Origin: Thermocrispum agreste DSM 44070
GTDB taxonomy: Bacteria > Actinomycetota > Actinomycetes > Mycobacteriales > Pseudonocardiaceae
Assembly: GCF_000427905.1 (NCBI RefSeq)
Contig: NZ_KE386603.1
Span: forward strand, 925,332-989,331
Reading direction: 5' to 3'
DNA length: 64,000 bases
Part shown: in pieces, positions 50,555 through 60,015 of the stretch
Position numbering within the stretch: the stretch's first letter is position 1
Layout: each line of letters starts with the position of its first letter
Program-made: the position numbers and the translations under genes
Notes under the pieces: generated by a model
Told to the model about the DNA's origin: nothing
Databases searched by the model: none
What the model saw: the letters and a program-made list of their open reading frames with translations, nothing else

Positions 50555-50863
50555 ATGGCGACCGACTACGACGCTCCGCGCCGCAGTGAAGCCGACGAGC
50601 TGGCTGAGGACTCGTTGGAGGAGCTGAAGGCGCGCCGCAACGAGACTCAGTCCGGTGTGGTGGACGTCGACGAGGACGCGACCGCGGAGGGCTTCGAGCT
50701 TCCCGGTGCCGACCTTTCCGGGCTGTCCGGAGAGGACCTCACGGTCAAGGTGGTGCCGAAGCAGGCCGACGAATTCACCTGTTCGGTGTGCTTCCTGGTG
50801 CACCACCGCAGCAGGCTGAGCGAGGAGCGCGACGGGCAGCCGGTCTGCCGCGATTGCGCCTGA
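50555..50863 (+). CDS. DUF4193 family protein
   Basis: 102 residues: MATDYDAPRRSEADELAED, an acidic middle, and a C-terminal FTCSVCFLVHHRSRLSEERD ... VCRDCA, giving two CxxC pairs of a zinc ribbon. Actinobacteria-specific, function unknown. ATG 50555 follows AGGGGTGAG. In mycobacteria the same gene lies between cei and DUF3093. Confidence 0.88.
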   Translation: MATDYDAPRRSEADELAEDSLEELKARRNETQSGVVDVDEDATAEGFELPGADLSGLSGEDLTVKVVPKQADEFTCSVCFLVHHRSRLSEERDGQPVCRDCA

Positions 50864-50947
50864 GAGGCTCCCCGGCAACGCTGTGACGGCGGTTGGCTTG
50901 CGGGCCTGAAGGAGCAAGGCCTGAACTAGTCGGAAAAAGAACGAAGG

Positions 50948-50978
50948 CGGTCCCTCGGCCGACATGGCCGGGGGACCG
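50948..50978. terminator. Hairpin after DUF4193/DUF3093 convergence
   Basis: CGGTCCCTCGGCC (50948-50960) pairs with GGCCGGGGGACCG (50966-50978), with one G-T pair, over a 5-base loop. On the minus strand it is followed by a T-rich run (complement of 50934-50939), so it likely ends minus-strand transcripts and may work for both. Confidence 0.6.
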
Positions 50979-51202
50979 TCGCATGTTCGGCGACGCTTGC
51001 ATGGGCAGAGGCCGCACCCCTGCACCCTGCTCGGGCGGGGACGGCGGAGTCGCGCTCGTTCGGCGGATGTGGCCGGACTGCTCCCGTTTGTGTCGTCCAC
51101 AGCGAGCGGAGAGCAGATGACGTGGGCAGCATCGCGCTCGACACGACGGGCTGCGACGAGCTTCAGTGTGCGGCCGCAGTCTTCGGGGCGCCGGGGATTC
51201 CT

Positions 51203-51366
51203 CGGGTCCGTTCAGCTGGATCGGATGGCCGGATTCGCCGTGCTGCGGTCCGGTCAGCCGGTGTGGTTTCCGCTTCCGTGACACCGGCGAGCCCGCGGGT
51301 CCGCTCAGTGTGGATCGGCGGCCGGGTTCGCCGCACGCAGCAGCTCGGCCAGCCGGTGCGGCTTGC
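51203..51366. repeat. Diverged duplication of the DUF3093 3' end
   Basis: About 65 bases at 51203-51270 resemble 51296-51366: shared blocks GGTCCG-TCAG, TGGATCGG, GGCCGG-TTCGCCG and CAGCCGGTG. The second copy is the end of the DUF3093 gene; the first lies just past its stop and no longer encodes the same tail. It accounts for part of the otherwise gene-free stretch 50864-51304. Confidence 0.55.
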
Positions 51367-51850
51367 GGGTGCTGAACAACCAGTACGGCGTCGGGTCGTC
51401 CGGGTCGGTCAGGTGGACCCGGACCATGGTGCCGATCCAGCCACGGTGCACCACGTAGGCGGCCGGATCCAGCTCCGGGCCCATGGCCTTGCGCTTGGCG
51501 TCCTTCTCGACGACGTCGACCTGGCCGACGAATCGCACCGGAAGCCGCGCGTCACCGGCGTGCAGCTCGGTGTCCTGACCGGTCCGCACCAGCGCCACCT
51601 TGGTCATGCTCATCCGCACCAGGACGAACACCGCCAGCGGCACGAGCACCAGGTACGGCAACCACACCGGCACGGCGGGGAAGCCCATGTGGATCTCCGC
51701 CGCGATCAGCACCGCGGCGGCCAGCGGCAACGGCCATGCCCACCAGGCGACGTAAAGGCGTTCGGAGTACAGCGCCTCCGCTGCGGGCCGCGGTGCCCGG
51801 CGCGCTGCCACCGCCTGCTCCTCGCCCGGGGTGTGTGCGGAGTCGGCCAT
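51305..51850 (-). CDS. DUF3093 family membrane protein
   Basis: 181 residues from ATG 51850 ([11 protein letters not shown]), with TACTCT 7 bases upstream, suggesting a leaderless mRNA. Two membrane segments (about 38-75, [20 protein letters not shown] and [17 protein letters not shown]) precede a soluble domain ending [16 protein letters not shown]. Actinobacterial family of unknown function. Divergent from dut. Confidence 0.85.
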   Translation of the reverse strand: MADSAHTPGEEQAVAARRAPRPAAEALYSERLYVAWWAWPLPLAAAVLIAAEIHMGFPAVPVWLPYLVLVPLAVFVLVRMSMTKVALVRTGQDTELHAGDARLPVRFVGQVDVVEKDAKRKAMGPELDPAAYVVHRGWIGTMVRVHLTDPDDPTPYWLFSTRKPHRLAELLRAANPAADPH

Positions 51851-51908
51851 GCCGTTCAGAGTAATGTCGTGGCGAACCAGCAGCAGGAGTGGTGTCGAGG
51901 GAGTGTCT

Positions 51909-52436
51909 GTGTCATCGGTAGAGGTCCGTCTGACGCGTCTTGACCCGGATGCTCCGCTTCCCACCTACGCCCGGCCGGGCGACGCGGGCGCCGACCTGGC
52001 GACGATGACCGACGTGGTCATCCCGCCGGGGGAGCGTGCGGTGGTCGGCACGGGTATCGCGATCGCGCTTCCTCCGGGGTACGTCGGGCTGGTGCACCCG
52101 CGCTCCGGGCTGGCGGCGCGCGTCGGCCTGTCGCTGGTGAACACGCCGGGCACGATCGACGCCGGTTACCGCGGGGAGATCAAGGTGTGCCTGATCAACC
52201 ACGACCTGCGCGAGCCGATCACGCTGTCCCGGGGGGACCGCATCGCACAGCTGCTGGTGCAGAAGGTGGAGCAGGCACGGTTCGTCGAGGTCCCGGCAGG
52301 CGAGCTGGGCGAGAGCGAACGGGGCACCGGCGGCTACGGGTCGACCGGCGGGCACGCCAGTCTGGCCGCAAGCGGCGGCAGTCTGGCCGCAAGCGGCGGC
52401 CCGGATCTGGCTGACGGCAATGGAGAGGTGAGGTAG
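51909..52436 (+). CDS. dut: dUTP diphosphatase
   Basis: 175 residues. Hydrolyses dUTP to dUMP and PPi. GTG 51909 is preceded by GAGGGAG at a fitting distance. Trimeric dUTPase motifs: [49 protein letters not shown] and the C-terminal [10 protein letters not shown] that closes over the active site. After it comes a 25-residue tail containing SLAASGG twice, created by a 21-base tandem duplication. Confidence 0.95.
   Translation: MSSVEVRLTRLDPDAPLPTYARPGDAGADLATMTDVVIPPGERAVVGTGIAIALPPGYVGLVHPRSGLAARVGLSLVNTPGTIDAGYRGEIKVCLINHDLREPITLSRGDRIAQLLVQKVEQARFVEVPAGELGESERGTGGYGSTGGHASLAASGGSLAASGGPDLADGNGEVR
52359..52400 (+). repeat. 21-base tandem duplication inside dut
   Basis: Two exact copies (52359-52379 and 52380-52400), each coding SLAASGG, after the last catalytic motif. 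The reading frame is kept. Confidence 0.9.
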
Positions 52437-52439
52437 CAG

Positions 52440-53108
52440 GTGGTGCTCGGTCGCAAGCGCCGCAAGAAGCAGCATCGCCGCGGGCGGCACGCGCTGCCGG
52501 ACGACGCTGAGCCGATGTACGGTCGGCAGACCCTTCCCGCCGAGGAGGAGGACGAGGAACTCGTCCCGGAGGAGGGCCCGTACGACGTCGAGGTGGCACC
52601 TGAGGACGACATCCCGCGCATGGACCTCGGGTCGGTGCGGATCCCGGTGCCGGACAACTGCCAGGTCCAGGTGGAGATGGACCAGGAATCGGGGCACGTG
52701 CGCGCGGTGCATGTGGTGACGCCGCACGGCCAGGTCACCATCAGCGCGTACGCCGCGCCGAAATCCAGTGGCATCTGGTCCGAGGTGTGCACCGAGCTGG
52801 CCGAGCAGCTGCGCTCGGACGGGGCGATCGTGCGCACGCTGACCGGGGACTGGGGCAAGGAGTTGTCGGCCAAGATGGGCGACATGGCGCTGCACTTCAT
52901 CGGGGTGGACGGGCCGCGGTGGATGCTGCGCGGCGTCATCGCGAGTCCCAAGCACGTCGCGGAAGGGGCACCCGCGCAGCTGCGCGCGCTGATGAAGGAA
53001 ACCGTCGTGGTGCGCGGATCCGGGCCGATGCCGGTGCGCACCCCGCTGCCGATCAAGCTGCCGCCGGCGATGGCGGAAGCGATCGCCCAGCAACGCGGTC
53101 AGGCCTGA
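52440..53108 (+). CDS. DUF3710 family protein
   Basis: 222 residues. A basic N-terminus (VLGRKRRKKQHRRGRH), then an acidic stretch (EEEDEELVPEEGPYD), and a globular core (MDLGSVRIPVPDNCQVQVEM, WSEVCTELAEQLRSDG, WMLRGVIASP). Conserved next to dut in actinobacteria (as Rv2696c in M. tuberculosis). Function unknown. GTG 52440 or 52443 start. The end overlaps the convergent hydrolase gene by 10 bases. Confidence 0.85.
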   Translation: MVLGRKRRKKQHRRGRHALPDDAEPMYGRQTLPAEEEDEELVPEEGPYDVEVAPEDDIPRMDLGSVRIPVPDNCQVQVEMDQESGHVRAVHVVTPHGQVTISAYAAPKSSGIWSEVCTELAEQLRSDGAIVRTLTGDWGKELSAKMGDMALHFIGVDGPRWMLRGVIASPKHVAEGAPAQLRALMKETVVVRGSGPMPVRTPLPIKLPPAMAEAIAQQRGQA

Positions 53109-53827
53109 GCAGGGTCGTCGCCGTCGGCGGCCGCCTTGGCGAGAGCCCGCACCGCGGCGTGACCGAGGATCGCCCGGTCTCCGCCGAATCGGTCGAAGGA
53201 GATTTCCACCAGCGCCGCCTTGGGCATGAGCTCCTGCCACTGCCGGGCGACGTCCACCGGGTGGACCGCGTCGCCCACGCAGCCGACGAGCCCGGCCGGA
53301 ACGGCCACCCTGGCCAGCTCGTCGCGCTTAGGACCGGGATGGCGGGCCGCCGCGCCCAGCCCGTCCAGCAGGACGTCGCTTTGCCTGCGCCACGCGCGCT
53401 TCAGCTCCGCGGCGAGCCAATACGGCACGTCACGCGTGGCAAGCTCGAGCGCACGGGAAAGTCCGTAAGCCCGGATCAGGTCGGCCGACGTGCGAGCGGC
53501 CAGCGCGGCCGGCGCGGAGTCATCACGGCCGATGTAGGCGGGCAGGCAGGCGAGAATGCCGGTGCAGCCGCCCGGCCGGCTGGCCGCCCATTGCACGGCG
53601 ACATGGGCGCCAAGTGAGACGCCGCCGACCAAGAGCCTGCCGTTGGTCTCCTCGGCCGCCGCGTCGAGCGCCCTCAAGTAGTCGGTCACGACCGGCGCTC
53701 CGGGGCGATGCGGCCGCAGCTCGACGCCTGCGGCAGCCATGGCAGGGCCGAAGGCTTCCCGGAGGAACACCTCGTCGGATCCGCTGCCGGGAAGCAGCAC
53801 GGCGAGTCGGGCGGGCGGCTGGCTCAT
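53099..53827 (-). CDS. Alpha/beta hydrolase
   Basis: 242 residues. Nucleophile elbow GGVSLGAHVAVQWA (serine), then aspartate in CVGDAVHPVDVAR with its histidine, giving a plausible catalytic triad. No signal peptide. Same neighbourhood as mycobacterial Rv2695c. Substrate unknown; esterase or lipase-type activity is only inferred. Confidence 0.78.
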   Translation of the reverse strand: MSQPPARLAVLLPGSGSDEVFLREAFGPAMAAAGVELRPHRPGAPVVTDYLRALDAAAEETNGRLLVGGVSLGAHVAVQWAASRPGGCTGILACLPAYIGRDDSAPAALAARTSADLIRAYGLSRALELATRDVPYWLAAELKRAWRRQSDVLLDGLGAAARHPGPKRDELARVAVPAGLVGCVGDAVHPVDVARQWQELMPKAALVEISFDRFGGDRAILGHAAVRALAKAAADGDDPAQA

Positions 53828-53993
53828 GCAGGCTCACGACGATCGTTCGGGCACGGGCATCGGCCTATTGTGCGCAATGCTCCGGTGACGGGTGACCACC
53901 CGGCCACATGCCTGGTCGTACCCTGAAGGGGCACCGGGCAGGCGCGCCCATGGTGCTGTGTGCGACCACCGACGACGACTTGTAGGTATCTCC

Positions 53994-54803
53994 GTGAGTG
54001 CAGACCCCGAGGCCACGCCCGACAAGCAGAACCGTCCGGACCGGTCGGGACCGGCGAACGCCCGGACGGACGAGCCGCCGGCCGGGCGGGGCGGGGGCGC
54101 CGGGCAGGACGAGCGCGAGCCGACCCTGTTCGAGCAGATGGGCGGCGTGGCGGGGATGATCTACTCCGCGGTGCCGGTCGTGGTCTTCGTACTGGCCAAC
54201 TCGCTGTGGGGGCTGATGACCGCCATCTGGTGCGCGGTCGGCAGCGCGGTGGCCATCACGGTCGTGCGGCTGGTCCGCAAGGAGTCGCTGCAGCCTGCCG
54301 TCTCTGGCCTGTTCGGGGTGGCCATCGCCGCCTACATCGCCTACCGCACCGGGACGGCCAAGGGGTTCTTCCTGTTCGGCATCTGGCAGAGCCTGGTCTA
54401 CTGCGGCGGGACGGTGCTGTCGGTGCTGATCCGGTGGCCGCTGGTCGGCGTGTTCTGGAACTTCGTCAACGGCGCGGGCACCAGGTGGCGGAAGGACCGC
54501 AGGTCGCTGCGCGACTACGACATCGCCACGCTGGCGTTGGCCGCGGTGTTCGGATCGCGGTTCGTGGTGCAGCGGTGGCTGTACGAGGAGGACCTGACCG
54601 GCTGGCTGGCGGTGGCCAAGATCGGCATGGGCTTCCCGCTGTTCGCGGCGGCGCTGGTGGTGATCGTGTGGGCCATCCGGCGCTCGGACAAGCGGCTGGC
54701 GGCGGCGATCGAAGCCGAACGGCGCGCCGAGGAGAAGATCGAAGCGGAACTGCGTGCTCGCTACGGCGAGACGCCCGCGCAGTCCGAACCGGGACACGCG
54801 TGA
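53994..54803 (+). CDS. DUF3159 membrane protein
   Basis: 269 residues. A charged N-terminal 45 residues, then about six membrane helices (VAGMIYSAVPVVVFVLANSL; LFAAALVVIVWAI) and a lysine/glutamate-rich C-terminal helix. Conserved actinobacterial family with no known role. GTG 53994 is used; the longer frame is not supported. Confidence 0.82.
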   Translation: MSADPEATPDKQNRPDRSGPANARTDEPPAGRGGGAGQDEREPTLFEQMGGVAGMIYSAVPVVVFVLANSLWGLMTAIWCAVGSAVAITVVRLVRKESLQPAVSGLFGVAIAAYIAYRTGTAKGFFLFGIWQSLVYCGGTVLSVLIRWPLVGVFWNFVNGAGTRWRKDRRSLRDYDIATLALAAVFGSRFVVQRWLYEEDLTGWLAVAKIGMGFPLFAAALVVIVWAIRRSDKRLAAAIEAERRAEEKIEAELRARYGETPAQSEPGHA

Positions 54804-54895
54804 CGACGACCGTACCGGCCCGCGCCTTCGCCCGTGGGGTGTGCTTTCGTCCACACCGCCCCCGGCGGCTGGTGGGCGGGTGAAACCGAAAGCCG

Positions 54896-56104
54896 ATGAC
54901 TGAGCGAGAAGACTGGACCGGCAGGCAGCTGGAGCTCGAGGTGGGGCCGGTCGCGCACGGGGGCCATTGCGTCGCCCGCCACGACGGCCGGGTGGTCTTC
55001 GTGCGGCACGCCCTGCCCGGGGAACGGGTCGTTGCCGAGGTGACCGAGGACCGGCACAAGTCGTTCTGCCGCGCCGATGCGCTGGAGATCGTGCGTGCCG
55101 ACGATCGTCGGGTCACCCCGCCGTGCCCGCTTGCCGTGCCCGGTGGGTGCGGCGGGTGCGACTGGCAGCACGCCGCACCGTCGCTGCAGCGCGAGCTGAA
55201 AGCTGCGGTGGTGGCCGAACAGCTGCACCGGCTCGCCGGCATCGACACCGACGTCGTGGTGGAACCGCTGGAGCCGGCCCCGCTGGGCTGGCGGAGCCGG
55301 GTGCGGCTGGCCGTCGGCAGGAACGGCAAGGCCGGGCTCCGTGCGCATCGCAGCCACACGGTGGTGCCGCTGCAGGGCTTCGGGTGCCCGATCGCGGTGC
55401 CGGAGATGCTGGACGGCGTACTGGCGCGCAAGTGGCGTCCACGTGCCGAGGTCGAGGTCACCGCGGACGGTGACGCTCAGGTCCACGTGCAGGTGATCGA
55501 GCAGGTGCGCGGCCGGACGCGGCGTCGGCAGCTGGCCGGTGGCCGGGCGCGTGAGCACGCGGCCGGGCGGGACTGGCAGCTGGCGGCGCACGGCTTCTGG
55601 CAGGCGCACCCGGCCGCCGCGGACACCTACGCCCGCGTGGTGGCCGAGTACGCGCAGGCAGAGCCCGGGTCGCACGCGTGGGACCTGTACGCGGGGGTCG
55701 GGCTTTTCGCGTCGGTGCTGGCCGAGCAGGTCGGGGAGCAGGGGAGCGTGCTGGCCGTGGAGTCTTCCCGCTCCGCGGTCGCTGACGGCGAGCGCAACCT
55801 GTCCGACCTGCCGCATGTCCGGTGGCGTGCGGAGCGGGTCGAGCGGATGGTGCAGACCGAGGCCGGCGATCCCCAGGTTGTGGTGCTCGATCCGCCACGC
55901 AAGGGGGCGGGGGTCGAGGTGGCTCGGGCTATCGCCGAGCGTCGGCCGGCCCGTGTGGTGTACGTCGCGTGTGATCCTGCCGCCTTGGCGCGGGACGTGG
56001 CGACGTTCACCGAGGCCGGGTATCGGCTCGCTGACCTGCGGGCATTCGACGCGTTCCCGATGACGCACCACGTGGAGTGCATCGCACTGCTCACCGCGAG
56101 TTGA
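54896..56104 (+). CDS. TRAM-domain class I methyltransferase (RumA/TrmA-like)
   Basis: 402 residues. N-terminal TRAM RNA-binding domain (about 10-70), then [14 protein letters not shown], three cysteines typical of the Fe-S site in RlmD-type enzymes. A Rossmann methyltransferase follows ([34 protein letters not shown]). The catalytic cysteine is in [17 protein letters not shown]. It would make 5-methyluridine in RNA. Position unknown. Confidence 0.9.
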   Translation: MTEREDWTGRQLELEVGPVAHGGHCVARHDGRVVFVRHALPGERVVAEVTEDRHKSFCRADALEIVRADDRRVTPPCPLAVPGGCGGCDWQHAAPSLQRELKAAVVAEQLHRLAGIDTDVVVEPLEPAPLGWRSRVRLAVGRNGKAGLRAHRSHTVVPLQGFGCPIAVPEMLDGVLARKWRPRAEVEVTADGDAQVHVQVIEQVRGRTRRRQLAGGRAREHAAGRDWQLAAHGFWQAHPAAADTYARVVAEYAQAEPGSHAWDLYAGVGLFASVLAEQVGEQGSVLAVESSRSAVADGERNLSDLPHVRWRAERVERMVQTEAGDPQVVVLDPPRKGAGVEVARAIAERRPARVVYVACDPAALARDVATFTEAGYRLADLRAFDAFPMTHHVECIALLTAS

Positions 56105-56225
56105 TCATCGGGCGGGTAGCGTGGTGCCCGTCCGGGCATCCGGGCATCTCTACACTGGCAGGAACTGCCGGGGCCGGGCGGATCCGCCGGATCCCGGTGG
56201 TCGGCGCGACGAGGCGAGGTGGGAC

Positions 56226-58124
56226 ATGACGCTGCTGGACCAGGTTCGCGGACCGGGCGACCTGAAGCGGATGAGTCAGGTCGAGCTGGCCGCGCTGGCC
56301 GCGGAGATCCGCACGTTCCTGGTGGAGAAGGTGTGCCAGGCCGGCGGGCATCTCGGGCCGAACCTGGGGGTCGTCGAGCTCACCTTGGCGCTGCACCGGG
56401 TGTTCGACTCACCGCACGAGCCGCTGCTGTGGGACGTCGGCCATCAAAGCTACGTGCACAAGATCGTCACCGGCAGGCAGAAGGGCTTCGACCTGCTCCG
56501 CCAGCGCGGCGGGGTCAGCGGCTATCCGTCGCGGGCGGAAAGCGAGCACGACTTCGTCGAGAACAGCCACGCCTCCACCGCGCTGTCCTATGCCGACGGG
56601 CTGTCCAAGGCTTTCGAGTTGCGCGGCGAGCAGCGGTGCGTGGTGGCCGTCGTCGGCGACGGTGCGCTGACCGGTGGCATGTGCTGGGAGGCGCTGAACA
56701 ACATCGCCGCTGCCCAGCGTCCGGTGGTCATCGTGGTCAACGACAACGGCCGCTCCTACCTGCCGACCTTCGGCGGGTTCGCCGAGCACCTGGCGTCGCT
56801 GCGGCTGCAGCCGTCCTACGAGAAGGTGCTGCAGCGCGGCAAGGACATGCTGCGGCACACCCCGGTGGTGGGGAAGCCGCTGTACGCGGCCGCGCACGCG
56901 GCCAAGGCCGGGTTGAAGGACGCGCTGAGCCCGCAGGCGATGTTCTCCGACCTGAAGCTGAAGTACCTCGGCCCGGTCGACGGGCACGACATCGCGCAGC
57001 TGGAGTCGGCGCTGCGCAAGGCGAAGGCGTTCGGTGGCCCGGTGATCGTGCACGTGGTCACCGAGAAGGGCCACGGCTACCCGCCGGCGGTCAACGACGA
57101 GATCGACCAGATGCACCAGACCGCGCCCGCGTCGTCGGGCTCGGCCAGGAAGGGCAAGAGCTGGACGGCGGTGTTCGCCGACGAGCTGGCCGCGCTGGCC
57201 GACGAACGCCCCGACCTGGTGGCCATCACCGCGGCCATGCTGCACTCCACCGGCTTGCACAAGTTCGCCGGGAAGTACCCGGAGCGGGTCTTCGACGTGG
57301 GCATCGCCGAGCAGCACGCGGTGACGTCCGCCGCGGGCCTGGCGATGGGCGGTCTGCACCCGGTGGTGGCGATCTACGCGACGTTCCTCAACCGGGCGTT
57401 CGACCAGGTGCTCATGGACGTCGCGCTGCACCGCCTCGGCGTCACGTTCGTCCTGGACCGGGCGGGCATCACCGGCCCGGACGGCCCGAGCCACCACGGG
57501 ATGTGGGACCTGTCCCTGCTGGGCGTGGTCCCGGGCATGCGGGTGGCCGCCCCGCGTGACGAGGCGACGTTGCGCGAGGAGCTGCGCGAAGCGGTCGCCG
57601 TCACCGACGGGCCGACCGCCGTGCGGTTCTCCCGGGGCAGCGTCGGCGCGCCGATTCCTGCCGAGCGGCGCATGGGCACCGTGGACATCCTGCGCACGCC
57701 CGCCGGCGGCGCGGACGCCGACGTGCTGCTGGTGGCCGTCGGGGCGTTCGGCGAACTGGGCGTGCAAGCCGCGGCGAAGCTGGACGACCAGGGCATCGGA
57801 GTCACCGTGGTGGACCCGCGCTGGGTGCTGCCGGTGCCGGAGGAGCTGGTCGCGTTGGCCAAGCGGCACCGGCTGGTGGTCACCGTCGAGGACGGCGGCA
57901 GGCACGGCGGCTTCGGCTCCGCGCTGGCCGCGGTGCTGCGCGACCACCAGTGCGACGTGCCGCTGCGGGATCTTGCGGTGCCGCAGCGGTTCCACGAGCA
58001 CGGCAGCCGTGGCGAAGTGCTCGCCGGCCTGGGGCTGACCGCGCAGGACGTGGCGCGCCAGGTGACCGGGTGGGCGTCGTCGCTGTCGGAGGCCGGTGTC
58101 GCGGAGGCCGCCGAGCGGCGCTAG
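56226..58124 (+). CDS. dxs: 1-deoxy-D-xylulose-5-phosphate synthase
   Basis: 632 residues. First enzyme of the MEP isoprenoid route: condenses pyruvate and glyceraldehyde 3-phosphate using TPP. Key motifs: [32 protein letters not shown]-binding [17 protein letters not shown], and [20 protein letters not shown]. Intact C-terminal transketolase domain. ATG 56226. A single-gene unit after the methyltransferase. Confidence 0.97.
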   Translation: MTLLDQVRGPGDLKRMSQVELAALAAEIRTFLVEKVCQAGGHLGPNLGVVELTLALHRVFDSPHEPLLWDVGHQSYVHKIVTGRQKGFDLLRQRGGVSGYPSRAESEHDFVENSHASTALSYADGLSKAFELRGEQRCVVAVVGDGALTGGMCWEALNNIAAAQRPVVIVVNDNGRSYLPTFGGFAEHLASLRLQPSYEKVLQRGKDMLRHTPVVGKPLYAAAHAAKAGLKDALSPQAMFSDLKLKYLGPVDGHDIAQLESALRKAKAFGGPVIVHVVTEKGHGYPPAVNDEIDQMHQTAPASSGSARKGKSWTAVFADELAALADERPDLVAITAAMLHSTGLHKFAGKYPERVFDVGIAEQHAVTSAAGLAMGGLHPVVAIYATFLNRAFDQVLMDVALHRLGVTFVLDRAGITGPDGPSHHGMWDLSLLGVVPGMRVAAPRDEATLREELREAVAVTDGPTAVRFSRGSVGAPIPAERRMGTVDILRTPAGGADADVLLVAVGAFGELGVQAAAKLDDQGIGVTVVDPRWVLPVPEELVALAKRHRLVVTVEDGGRHGGFGSALAAVLRDHQCDVPLRDLAVPQRFHEHGSRGEVLAGLGLTAQDVARQVTGWASSLSEAGVAEAAERR

Positions 58125-58141
58125 CGCCACGCCGAGGCGGG

Positions 58142-58159
58142 TTTCAGCTTCTTCTCAGC
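58142..58159 (+). promoter_or_regulatory. MprA-like direct repeat upstream of the OmpR-type regulator
   Basis: TTTCAGC (58142-58148) and TCTCAGC (58153-58159) are one helical turn apart (11 bases start to start), 34 bases before the response-regulator start. OmpR-type regulators of the MprA type bind paired CTCAG-like direct repeats, so this may be an autoregulatory site. Confidence 0.45.
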
Positions 58160-58192
58160 CATCTGTGCAGTCAGTTGTGGCACGGTGAAGAC

Positions 58193-58870
58193 GTGCGAGT
58201 TCTGGTAGTCGAGGACGAGGAACCTCTCGCGCAGGCGGTCGCCCGCGGCCTGCGCCGGGAAGGCATGGCGGTCGACGTGGCGTTGACCGGTGACGAGGGG
58301 CACGAGAAGGCCATGATCACGCGCTACGACGTGGTCGTGCTGGATCGTGACCTGCCCGGTATGCACGGCGACCAGCTGTGCGAGGAGATCATCAACTCCG
58401 GCGAGCTCACCCGCGTGCTCATGCTGACGGCGAGCGGCACCGTGGAGGACCGGGTCGACGGCTTGTCCCGTGGCGCGGACGACTACCTGGCCAAGCCGTT
58501 CGCCTTTCCCGAGCTGGTCGCGCGGGTGCGTGCGCTGGCCCGCCGGGCCACCCCGCCGACGCCGCCGGTGCTGGTTGCGCGGGACGTCAGGCTGGATCGC
58601 GCCAAGCGCACCGTCACGCGGGCCAGCGGGCCGATCGAGCTGACCCGCAAGGAGTTCGGGGTGCTCGAGGTGCTGATGGCCGCCGGCGGCTCGGTGGTGT
58701 CCAGCGAGGAGCTGCTGGAACGGGTGTGGGACGAGAATGCCGATCCGTTCACCACGACGGTGCGGGTCACCGTGATGACGTTGCGCAAGAAGCTGGGCGA
58801 GCCGGGGATCATCGACACCGTGGTGGGGGCGGGCTACCGGATACCCGAGGCCGGTACCGTGTCCCAGTGA
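58193..58870 (+). CDS. OmpR-type response regulator
   Basis: 225 residues from GTG 58193. Receiver domain: VRVLVVEDEEPLAQAVARGL, phosphorylated aspartate in YDVVVLDRDLPGMHGD, lysine in DDYLAKPFAFPELVAR. C-terminal winged helix: IELTRKEFGVLEVLMAAGGS and TVRVTVMTLRKKLG. It ends 7 bases before the histidine kinase, so they form one operon. Confidence 0.94.
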   Translation: MRVLVVEDEEPLAQAVARGLRREGMAVDVALTGDEGHEKAMITRYDVVVLDRDLPGMHGDQLCEEIINSGELTRVLMLTASGTVEDRVDGLSRGADDYLAKPFAFPELVARVRALARRATPPTPPVLVARDVRLDRAKRTVTRASGPIELTRKEFGVLEVLMAAGGSVVSSEELLERVWDENADPFTTTVRVTVMTLRKKLGEPGIIDTVVGAGYRIPEAGTVSQ

Positions 58871-58877
58871 TCTTGTC

Positions 58878-60011
58878 GTGATCGTCAAGCGAGCGGTGGC
58901 GCACCTGCGCGGGTTGCGGGGGCGCTTCACCCTGCTGGCCGTGCTGCTCACCGCCGCGGTCAGCGTCGTGCTGCTGGTGCTGGCCTGGCTGCTGGTGCGC
59001 GACGCGGCGGCCACGGTCCCGCAGCTTCCACCGGGCACCAAGGTGCGTGTCGACGACGCCCTCGTCGACGCGTCGGCGCTCACGGCCCATCTGCAGCAGC
59101 AGGCGCAGAACAAGGTCGTGGTGGCGGGCATCATCGCGTTCGGCTGCGTCGTGCTGGCCGCCGGCATCCTGGCGTGGGCCCTGACCACGCGGGTGCTCCG
59201 GCCGCTGGCCGAGATCACGGCCACCGCGCGCCGCCTGTCCGCGGAGTCGTTGCACGAGCGCATCGGCCCGTTGCGGCCGCGGGACGAGCTGGCGCGGCTG
59301 GCCGAGACGATCGACGAGATGCTGGACCGGCTGGCGCACGCGTTCGACTCGCAGCGCCGCTTCGTGGCCAACGCTTCGCACGAGCTGCGCACCCCGTTGA
59401 CGGTGATCCGCACCGAGCTCGACGTCACGCTCTCCGACCCGGATGCCGACGAGGCCGAGTACCGCCGCATGGCCGAGGTGGTGCGGGCAGCAGCGCAGCG
59501 CGCGGAACGGCTGGTCAGTGCGTTGTTGCTGCTGGCGAAGACCGACGCGGCCGGCGTGTCCGCCAGGGAGCCGGTCGATCTGGCCGCGGTCGTGCGCAGT
59601 GCATGGGAAGCCGTGCGGCCGGAAGCCGAGGAACGTGGCCTGCGCGTCGACATGGCCATCGCCCCGGCGCCGACCATGGGTGACCCGGCATTGCTGGAGC
59701 GCGTGGCGGGCAACCTGCTGGAGAACGCCGTGCGGCACAACGTCGACGGCGGATGGATCACCGTGCACACCACGGCGGACGCCACGTCGGCGCAGCTGGT
59801 GGTGCGCTCGTCCGGGCGCACGGTCGATCCGGCCTCGGTGCCCGAGCTGTTTCAGCCGTTCCACCGCGGGGCAGGGCGAGTGGCCCGGTCCGGTGCGGGG
59901 CTGGGCCTGTCCATCGTCCGCGCCGCGGTGGAGGCGCATGGCGGCACGGTGCGCGCAGAGCCGGTGGACGGCGGGGGTCTGGCCGTCACCGTGATCGTGC
60001 CCAGTACGTAG
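58878..60011 (+). CDS. Sensor histidine kinase
   Basis: 377 residues. Two membrane segments (about 16-41 and 78-101) flank a short ~35-residue external loop. HAMP (about 100-155), then HisKA with phospho-histidine in RRFVANASHELRTPLTVIR, and HATPase with LLENAVRHNVDGG and GAGLGLSIVRAAVEAHGG. Small outer loop, so the stimulus is probably sensed in or near the membrane. Paired with the upstream regulator. Confidence 0.93.
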   Translation: MIVKRAVAHLRGLRGRFTLLAVLLTAAVSVVLLVLAWLLVRDAAATVPQLPPGTKVRVDDALVDASALTAHLQQQAQNKVVVAGIIAFGCVVLAAGILAWALTTRVLRPLAEITATARRLSAESLHERIGPLRPRDELARLAETIDEMLDRLAHAFDSQRRFVANASHELRTPLTVIRTELDVTLSDPDADEAEYRRMAEVVRAAAQRAERLVSALLLLAKTDAAGVSAREPVDLAAVVRSAWEAVRPEAEERGLRVDMAIAPAPTMGDPALLERVAGNLLENAVRHNVDGGWITVHTTADATSAQLVVRSSGRTVDPASVPELFQPFHRGAGRVARSGAGLGLSIVRAAVEAHGGTVRAEPVDGGGLAVTVIVPST

Positions 60012-60015
60012 CCGC

